Assembly: GCA_001302245.1 (NCBI GenBank)
Contig: LGYU01000005.1
Coordinates: 1 to 64,000, forward strand
Direction: 5' to 3'
DNA from: Chitinophagaceae bacterium PMP191F
Lineage (GTDB): Bacteria > Bacteroidota > Bacteroidia > Chitinophagales > Chitinophagaceae
DNA: 64,000 nucleotides
The notes under the pieces are model-generated. The model was not told the origin of the DNA. It was given only the letters and a program-made list of their open reading frames with translations, and searched no databases. Shown here piece by piece: positions 59,069 to 64,000 of this stretch. The translations under genes and the position numbers were made by a program. The first letter of the stretch is position 1, and the number at the start of each line of letters is the position of its first letter.

Positions 59069-59968
59069 ATGCGCCATTCAAGATCATATCTGTTGCACCC
59101 CTTGTTCATTGCGGGGTTGCTACTGCTTATACTCAACGATCATTGGTTAAAATATACTTACCACAATGCCATCACTGGTAAACTATCAGATTTTGCCGGC
59201 GTATTTGTATTGGCTATTTTCTTAACAGCCTGTTTACGCGGACAAAAAACAACGGCATCCGTTATTACGGCAATCCTGTTTATTTACTGGAAACTACCGG
59301 TATCACAGCCTCTCATCAATTGGAGCAATAGTATATTGCCAGTTACGATACACAGGGTTGTTGATTACACCGACCTTGCTGCATTGACCATGCTTATACC
59401 CGCATACAGACTTCAGCCTTTTCAACACGGCCTATCGCCGGTAATAAAATGGACAAGAACTACAGCCTTTATCATCACCATTGCAGCAATTTGTGCTACC
59501 TCCGCGCGATACAATCCACCAGATTATACTTTTCCCGACGGCTATATACCAATAGGAGAAACTTATAAAACACGGCTCACCACAGATAGAATATTATACA
59601 AGCTGGATAGTATGCAGATCAGTTATTACACAGATTCTGTAATGTACTTCCCCGCATGGACCAGGAATTATTTTTTACGCTACCAGGTACCGGGTGATAG
59701 CGCTGTAAAATGGCAGGCATTAAATACTTTAAAGGATACCGCAGTGCTATACAGAAAAGAGGAAATACCTTTCTATGTTATACCGTCCTTTATACTGGAA
59801 AAAGATACCGTTCAGAATATACGGTTTCGCATAACAGACAGTGGCAAAAAAAGAGAGATAGAATTAATATCCCTGTGCTGGTCCAAATCAAAACAATACA
59901 AAACTTACGAACTGATACCTATACTCAAAAAATATAACAAGTTGCTTAAATCACTCCTGCTCGAATAA
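59069..59968 (+). CDS. Membrane protein of unknown function with NDHWLK/TGKLSDFAG motif
   Basis: A 299-aa protein. Four hydrophobic segments (about residues 8-25, 43-58, 63-75 with a nearby stretch, and 128-147) form an N-terminal membrane domain, followed by a soluble, extracytoplasmic-looking domain (150-299) rich in Tyr and Thr. The phrase LNDHWLKYTYHNAITGKLSDFAGVF is conserved in membrane proteins of many bacteria, but the family has no assigned role. The soluble part has no recognised relative. Ends in a strong bidirectional terminator. Confidence 0.75.
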   Translation: MRHSRSYLLHPLFIAGLLLLILNDHWLKYTYHNAITGKLSDFAGVFVLAIFLTACLRGQKTTASVITAILFIYWKLPVSQPLINWSNSILPVTIHRVVDYTDLAALTMLIPAYRLQPFQHGLSPVIKWTRTTAFIITIAAICATSARYNPPDYTFPDGYIPIGETYKTRLTTDRILYKLDSMQISYYTDSVMYFPAWTRNYFLRYQVPGDSAVKWQALNTLKDTAVLYRKEEIPFYVIPSFILEKDTVQNIRFRITDSGKKREIELISLCWSKSKQYKTYELIPILKKYNKLLKSLLLE

Positions 59969-59998
59969 AAAAGAGGTCTCTTGCGAGACCTCTTTTTT
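59967..59998. terminator. Bidirectional terminator
   Basis: AAAAAAGAGGTCTC and GAGACCTCTTTTTT form a 14-bp perfect stem with a TTGC loop. Serves the membrane protein gene and the convergent kinase gene. Confidence 0.92.
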
Positions 59999-60016
59999 TA
60001 TAAATTATTATTGAGT

Positions 60017-60940
60017 TTAAACCAGCTCAATATCAAAATTCACCAGGTTTACAAACTGCTGAATACGTGCGTCAATATCAGCTCTTTTGATTTCTTTCAA
60101 ACGCTCGGGGCCAAATTTTTCTACACAGAAAGAAGCCATAGCAGAACCAACAATAATACCGGTTTTCATATTTTCAAAAGAGATATCTTTTGTGTGTGCA
60201 ATATGACCAATAAAGCCACCGGCAAAAGTATCGCCTGCACCGGTAGGATCGAATACTTCATCCAGGGGTAATGCAGGCGCAAAGAACACTTTATCTTCAT
60301 GGAACAACAATGCACCGTGCTCACCTTTCTTAATGATCAGGTACTTAGGTCCCATTTTCATGATCTCTTTCGCAGCTTTTACCAGCGAGAACTGGGCGCT
60401 TAACTGGCGTGCTTCACTGTCATTCACCATCAGCACATCTACCATTTTCAGTACATCTTCCAGCTCAGGCATTGAACTTTCCATCCAAAAGTTCATAGTA
60501 TCCATTACAATCAGCTTGGGACGTTTTTTCAACTGAGTGATCACTTTTTTCTGGATACGGGGATCGAGATTACCCAGCATCAGGAATTCTGCATCCTGGT
60601 AGCTTTCAGGGATCACGGGGTCAAAATCCAACAGTACATTCAGATCGGTCACCAGGGTATCACGGCTGTTCATATCCAGGTGATAACGGCCACTCCAGAA
60701 AAAAGATTTCTTGTCAGCTACTACTTCCACACCTTCCAGACGAACTCCTCTTTTAGACAGCTCATCCATTTCTTCTTTTGGAAAATCAAATCCTACAATG
60801 GATACCTGCTCAATAGGCTTTACAAAATTGCTGGCTGCATAAGCTGCATAAGTTGCAGAACCACCAATAATCCTGTCAGTTTTACCAAAAGGAGTTTCGA
60901 TTGCATCAAAGGCCATTGTGCCCACAACGATCAAAGACAT
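60017..60940 (-). CDS. PfkB-family carbohydrate/nucleoside kinase
   Basis: ATP-dependent kinase of the ribokinase/PfkB family, 307 aa. The first signature IIGGSATYAAYAASNF is near residue 25, the second DPTGAGDTFAGGF has catalytic Asp237. The sequence SLIVVGTMAFDAIETPFGK and the FWSGRYHLDMNSRDT segment resemble Bacteroidota 'sugar kinase' proteins of the adenosine/ribokinase branch, whose substrate is not established. Its promoter region is shared with the divergent TetR gene. Confidence 0.9.
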   Translation of the reverse strand: MSLIVVGTMAFDAIETPFGKTDRIIGGSATYAAYAASNFVKPIEQVSIVGFDFPKEEMDELSKRGVRLEGVEVVADKKSFFWSGRYHLDMNSRDTLVTDLNVLLDFDPVIPESYQDAEFLMLGNLDPRIQKKVITQLKKRPKLIVMDTMNFWMESSMPELEDVLKMVDVLMVNDSEARQLSAQFSLVKAAKEIMKMGPKYLIIKKGEHGALLFHEDKVFFAPALPLDEVFDPTGAGDTFAGGFIGHIAHTKDISFENMKTGIIVGSAMASFCVEKFGPERLKEIKRADIDARIQQFVNLVNFDIELV

Positions 60941-61046
60941 ACTTGTAAGGGGGAGTTTTAATATTTGAATGATTAGAAATTACGGTAAAGAACTATGGCC
61001 GCCGATAACACACTTGCTTTCCGGTATGCCTTTTTATTTCCGCGTG

Positions 61047-61073
61047 CAAAACTACACGAATTTTTGGAGGCAA
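61047..61073 (-). promoter_or_regulatory. Promoter of the PfkB kinase gene
   Basis: On the minus strand: TTG (plus 61071-61073), 16-base spacer, TAGTTTTG (plus 61047-61054). The -7 box is a perfect match; the spacer is slightly short. Confidence 0.5.
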
Positions 61074-61164
61074 TAAAACCTTAATACCATCCCCTGTAAA
61101 TACCGCCGGATACGATTGTTAGCATTTTCCGGGGCAGTACTCAGCATATGTCATACTTTTTTCG

Positions 61165-61193
61165 CTAACAGCTGTTAGTTTTCCATATCTTTG
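61165..61193 (+). promoter_or_regulatory. Promoter and operator of the TetR gene
   Basis: CTAACAGCTGTTAG (61165-61178) is a perfect 14-bp palindrome that lies 7 bases upstream of the -7 box TATCTTTG (61186-61193), inside the space where polymerase binds. This is an autorepression arrangement. A half-site, GATTGTTAG, is at 61114-61122. The same arms recur before paaA. Confidence 0.75.
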
Positions 61194-61214
61194 AACACTA
61201 TCATCTGACCTGAT

Positions 61215-61805
61215 ATGGCAAAAATCAAACGAAACAAGAATGGCACCCGTAAGGATGTGATCATTTCCAAAGCAGCCAAACTGTTCCGCGAAAAGGGGTA
61301 CAATGCAACTTCTATGCGCGACCTGGCCGAACATGTAGGCGTGGAAGCTGCTAGTCTGTACAATCATATCAGCTCCAAATCGGAAATATTGCAGGAGATT
61401 TGTTTTAAAGTAGCTAATGAATTCACTTCTCACATTGAAGAAGTATATGCTTCCAGTACAAATTCTATAGAGAAAATAGAAGCGATACTCCGGTTCCACA
61501 TTCGCCAGATGGTAGATAATTACGAAGAAGTATATGTGAACGACCGGGAATGGAAACACCTGTCTGATCCTTATTTGTCCAATATTCAAAACCAGCGCAG
61601 GTCTTACCGTCAACGTATTGCACAGATCATTGAGGAAGGCATCCGTAAAGACGAAATCAAATCCATTGATGCACCCACAGCCGTACTAATCATGCTGCAT
61701 GCCGTCAGCGGTATAGAATCGTGGCACCGCAGCAAACGGAAAATTCCAGGTGCATTGCTGGAAGACAATATGATCATGATACTGGTAGATGGCCTGCGCC
61801 GTTAA
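61215..61805 (+). CDS. TetR/AcrR family regulator, likely of phenylacetate genes
   Basis: A 196-aa repressor-type protein. The helix-turn-helix covers about residues 16-55: VIISKAAKLFREKGYNATSM, then LAEHVGVEAASLYNHISSKSE. The C-terminal domain (60-196) would bind an acyl-CoA such as phenylacetyl-CoA. It lies 29 bases before paaE on the same strand. Palindromes with arms CTAAC/GTTAG in front of this gene and of paaA agree in form with the consensus known for PaaR of Thermus (CNAACG..CGTTNG). It is therefore probably the local PaaR-type regulator. A charged N-terminal stretch MAKIKRNKNGTRKDV precedes the HTH. Confidence 0.88.
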   Translation: MAKIKRNKNGTRKDVIISKAAKLFREKGYNATSMRDLAEHVGVEAASLYNHISSKSEILQEICFKVANEFTSHIEEVYASSTNSIEKIEAILRFHIRQMVDNYEEVYVNDREWKHLSDPYLSNIQNQRRSYRQRIAQIIEEGIRKDEIKSIDAPTAVLIMLHAVSGIESWHRSKRKIPGALLEDNMIMILVDGLRR

Positions 61806-61834
61806 TTCAACTCTTACCCATTCAAAATATTTTT

Positions 61835-62917
61835 GTGGCTACACATTTTCACCGGCTTACTATAGCAGATATCCGCAGAGAAACTCCCGATTGTATTTCC
61901 ATTGCGTTTCATATTCCGGAATCGCTTAAAAAAGAATATCTCTTTACACAGGGACAGAACATTACTCTAAAAACGATCATGAATGGCGAAGAGCTACGCC
62001 GGTCTTACTCTATCTGTAGTAGCCCGCTGGATAATGAGCTGCGTGTTGCCGTAAAGAAAACCAATATGGGCAGGTTCTCCACCTGGGCCAATGAACAATT
62101 AAAGGCCGGGGACTCCATTGAAGTGTTGCCACCCACCGGCAAGTTCTATACAGCACTAGAGGCTGCGCAAAAAAAGAATTACCTGGCCTTTGCTGCAGGT
62201 AGCGGTATTACACCGGTGATCTCGATCATTAAAACAACGCTGGCCACCGAACCGGAAAGTACTTTTACACTGGTATATGGCAACCGCAGCCGCGGCAGCA
62301 TTATTTTCAAAGAACAACTGGAAGCACTGAAAAACCGTTACACCAGCAGACTGGCTGTACACCATATTCTGAGCCGTGAACAAACAGATACCCCTGTTAA
62401 CTATGGTCGTATTGATGCTGAAAAATGCAGCCAGCTAGATAACAGGCTGATCCAGGCCGAAACAGCCGATGAAATATTTATTTGCGGCCCTGAAGCAATG
62501 ATCTTCAGCGTAAAAGATTGGCTGGAACAAAAAGGTATTGAAAGAAAAAAGATCCATTTTGAACTATTCACTACACCGGGACAAAAAACAGAGATCCCTG
62601 ACCATGCAACAGGCACCACTGCTTTCAAAGGTAAAACCAGCCAGGTAAGCATCCGGCTGGATGGGGTGACTTTTGACCTGGAGATCCCTTTTGACGGACC
62701 TACCATACTGGATGCTGCATTAGAAGAAGGTGCAGATCTGCCTTTTGCCTGTAAAGGTGGCGTATGCAGCACCTGTAAAGCAAAGCTGCTGCAAGGGAAA
62801 GTGGAAATGGACAGCAATTATGCGCTGGAAGATGATGAAACAGCAGCAGGTTTTATACTTACCTGCCAATCGCACCCACGGTCAGAAAAGATCATTGTAG
62901 ATTTTGATGTGAAATAA
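61835..62917 (+). CDS. paaE: 1,2-phenylacetyl-CoA epoxidase subunit PaaE (reductase)
   Basis: NADPH-dependent flavin/iron-sulfur reductase that feeds electrons to the PaaABC di-iron epoxidase. The 360-aa form begins at GTG 61835 (MATHFHRLTIADIRRETPDC). FAD-binding motif RRSYSICSSP, NAD(P)-binding AAGSGITPVISI and ICGPEAMIF, and a C-terminal plant-type 2Fe-2S domain with Cys in FACKGGVCSTCKAKL and a later Cys in ILTCQSHP. It is separated from paaA by a lipoprotein gene on the other strand, unlike the common paaABCDE order. Confidence 0.94.
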   Translation: MATHFHRLTIADIRRETPDCISIAFHIPESLKKEYLFTQGQNITLKTIMNGEELRRSYSICSSPLDNELRVAVKKTNMGRFSTWANEQLKAGDSIEVLPPTGKFYTALEAAQKKNYLAFAAGSGITPVISIIKTTLATEPESTFTLVYGNRSRGSIIFKEQLEALKNRYTSRLAVHHILSREQTDTPVNYGRIDAEKCSQLDNRLIQAETADEIFICGPEAMIFSVKDWLEQKGIERKKIHFELFTTPGQKTEIPDHATGTTAFKGKTSQVSIRLDGVTFDLEIPFDGPTILDAALEEGADLPFACKGGVCSTCKAKLLQGKVEMDSNYALEDDETAAGFILTCQSHPRSEKIIVDFDVK

Positions 62918-63751
62918 TTACCAGCCGGTAACCAACAGGTTGGAGGCAGCCTTAATGCCACAATGCTGATATTGATCGTATGCCTTTGCGGCACGCATCC
63001 TGATCTGCTGCGGTGTTTCCTGTAACAACCAGCCTTCAACCGCTGCTTCCAGGGTGTATGCTTCAGGACTCATTAAACCTGTGCTCCACAACAAGGGCGA
63101 AGCACCTGCTTTCCTGATACCTTCATTGAAAAATCGCTTACTCATACAGGCCAGGATGATCGTTTCCCGCAATGCTTTATTCTGTTGTGCAGGGCATTGC
63201 TGCAATGAAAAATCCATCAGTCCGTTGTGCCCTGTATAGGCTACAATGTTGGCAGAGCCTCCGATAGCAATACGATTACTATCTACCTGTAACACTTCAT
63301 TTTTACTACCGGCAGCGGCTGTAAAAAAATCAACAGTACATTGCCGGATAGCAGCACCATCATAGGCGTCGGCCACCAGCCAGGCATTGGAAACCCTATG
63401 CTTAAATACACATCGTTCATAGATATTGACAGCTGGTTGCCGGATAGTTTTAACCAGTTGCCAGGGCGATGACTTTCTTTTCAGAAACCCCTTTACACCA
63501 CCTGCACATCCCCAGTAAAGGTTAGCAGCAGGGTCCTGCCCATTGCCAATGCGTACGGGAACCGGTACAATCCCCTGGTTCTTATTGTCGCACAAAGCCA
63601 CCAGTACATGGATCACCTTTGCTGTATTGGTAATCAGCGTATCATGCGCAATACCTATGGGCTGATATACAATGTTTGCAGGTGTACCCGCATTACTGCC
63701 GCAACCGGCAGTGATAAAAACCAGTAAAAAGAAGTTTATACATCGCAACAT
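62918..63751 (-). CDS. Lipoprotein with caspase-like His/Cys dyad, within the paa locus
   Basis: A 277-aa lipoprotein (ATG 63751, lipobox ITAGC, Cys17). The body looks like an alpha/beta fold: VIHVLVALCDN (strand), then SNAWLVADAYDGAAI, SANIVAYTGHNG and RETIILACMSKRFF. His175 follows one hydrophobic strand and Cys202 another, the spacing and setting of the catalytic dyad in clan CD peptidases (caspase, clostripain, gingipain), though His is followed by Asn-Gly instead of Gly. Later segments LLWSTGLMSPEAY and EAAVEGWLL are unfamiliar. The gene is convergent with paaE (0 bases between the stops) and divergent from paaA. No function known. Confidence 0.6.
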   Translation of the reverse strand: MLRCINFFLLVFITAGCGSNAGTPANIVYQPIGIAHDTLITNTAKVIHVLVALCDNKNQGIVPVPVRIGNGQDPAANLYWGCAGGVKGFLKRKSSPWQLVKTIRQPAVNIYERCVFKHRVSNAWLVADAYDGAAIRQCTVDFFTAAAGSKNEVLQVDSNRIAIGGSANIVAYTGHNGLMDFSLQQCPAQQNKALRETIILACMSKRFFNEGIRKAGASPLLWSTGLMSPEAYTLEAAVEGWLLQETPQQIRMRAAKAYDQYQHCGIKAASNLLVTGW

Positions 63752-63824
63752 GCTCTTATCCAGACGCAGAAGGTACATTAATCCATAGCATATCGCCACA
63801 TAAATATGACAATCATATTTTTAA

Positions 63825-63865
63825 CTAACGATTGTTAGCTTCGTCGGGAAGAATAATTATCTTTG
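63825..63865 (+). promoter_or_regulatory. Promoter and operator of paaA
   Basis: CTAAC-GATT-GTTAG at 63825-63838 contains the -33 TTG (63832-63834); the -7 box TATCTTTG is at 63858-63865, a 23-base spacer. The operator thus covers the -33 element, consistent with repression of paaA by the TetR protein. The ATG follows at 63887. Confidence 0.75.
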
Positions 63866-63886
63866 GAACAGTTAAAAACGGTTGTT

Positions 63887-64000
63887 ATGTCTGTACAGGA
63901 ACTGGAAAAGATTTTTCAGGATAAAATTGATAACGAGATACGCATTGAGCCAAAAGACTGGATGCCCGATCAATACCGTAAAACATTGATCCGCCAGATC
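63887..64000 (+). CDS. paaA: 1,2-phenylacetyl-CoA epoxidase subunit PaaA (N-terminal part, cut by window edge)
   Basis: Catalytic large subunit of the ring-epoxidising oxygenase for phenylacetyl-CoA. Only 38 residues are present; [18 protein letters not shown] followed by [19 protein letters not shown] matches the beginning of PaaA, including the DWMP-x-x-YR-K sequence. The downstream paaBCD genes would lie beyond the window. It is the first gene after the operator-overlapped promoter. Confidence 0.88.
   Translation, partial: MSVQELEKIFQDKIDNEIRIEPKDWMPDQYRKTLIRQI

Noticed and set aside
1-64000. CRISPR arrays, tRNA or rRNA genes, prophage and transposases
   Set aside because: None was recognised; the repeats found are short, degenerate and intergenic, and no cas, integrase or transposase motifs appear.

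Overview
The window looks like chromosomal DNA of a Bacteroidota member, probably class Chitinophagia (Chitinophagaceae-like). The evidence is a SusC/SusD nutrient-uptake locus, a secreted amylase with a type IX secretion C-terminal tail, the gliding lipoprotein GldH, BatD, an ECF sigma factor coupled to a membrane/outer-membrane-barrel protein, and repeated TAnnTTTG promoter boxes in place of classical -10 elements. No rRNA, tRNA, CRISPR array, prophage or insertion sequence was recognised. Most of the window is core genome, with two accessory loci: a starch utilization locus at 40.5-52.1 kb and the edge of a phenylacetate degradation locus at 61.2-64.0 kb.

Layout. 0-10.4 kb: end of an aldehyde dehydrogenase gene, glutathione peroxidase, M28 peptidase, DusB, a CPBP protease followed by the phospholipid genes cdsA and psd, a HAD nucleotidase, an SDR enzyme and BatD. 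10.4-14.3 kb: a two-component system, gldH, yicC and an RluE-like pseudouridine synthase. 14.3-14.95 kb: a long non-coding stretch with palindromes and a terminator-like hairpin. 14.95-23.2 kb: an LpxD-like acyltransferase, a secreted protein, two dehydrogenases, pheS, an arginase-fold protein with an eroded metal site and a PBP4-type carboxypeptidase. 23.6-31 kb: the sigma factor and its trans-envelope partner, mutL, and a NagZ/beta-lactamase fusion. 31-36.5 kb: a polysaccharide deacetylase, a three-gene LVIVD-repeat surface operon and korA without korB. 36.7-39.6 kb: rplM-rpsI-rpsB-tsf. 40.5-52.1 kb: susC, susD, a DUF5004-like lipoprotein, a small starch-domain protein, SusE/F, a GH13 amylase and a Nudix-like regulator. 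52.3-61 kb: ligA, a NUMOD4/HNH protein, a DUF2461 protein, asd, a lamin-tail surface protein, a membrane protein and a PfkB kinase. 61.2-64 kb: a TetR regulator, paaE, a lipoprotein with a caspase-like dyad, and the start of paaA.

The strongest new observation is upstream of asd (aspartate-semialdehyde dehydrogenase, the branch enzyme for Lys, Thr, Met and Ile). A good Bacteroidota promoter lies about 10 bases before a 20-codon leader ORF rich in Lys and Thr and also containing Ile and Met. A 12-bp stem terminator follows, and its 5' arm is complementary to the end of the leader ORF. This has the layout of a ribosome-mediated transcription attenuator. Second, two CTAAC-N4-GTTAG palindromes overlap the promoters of the TetR gene and of paaA, giving a readable regulon. 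Third, susC is preceded by two GTGTA-N5-TACAC sites exactly 24 bp apart.
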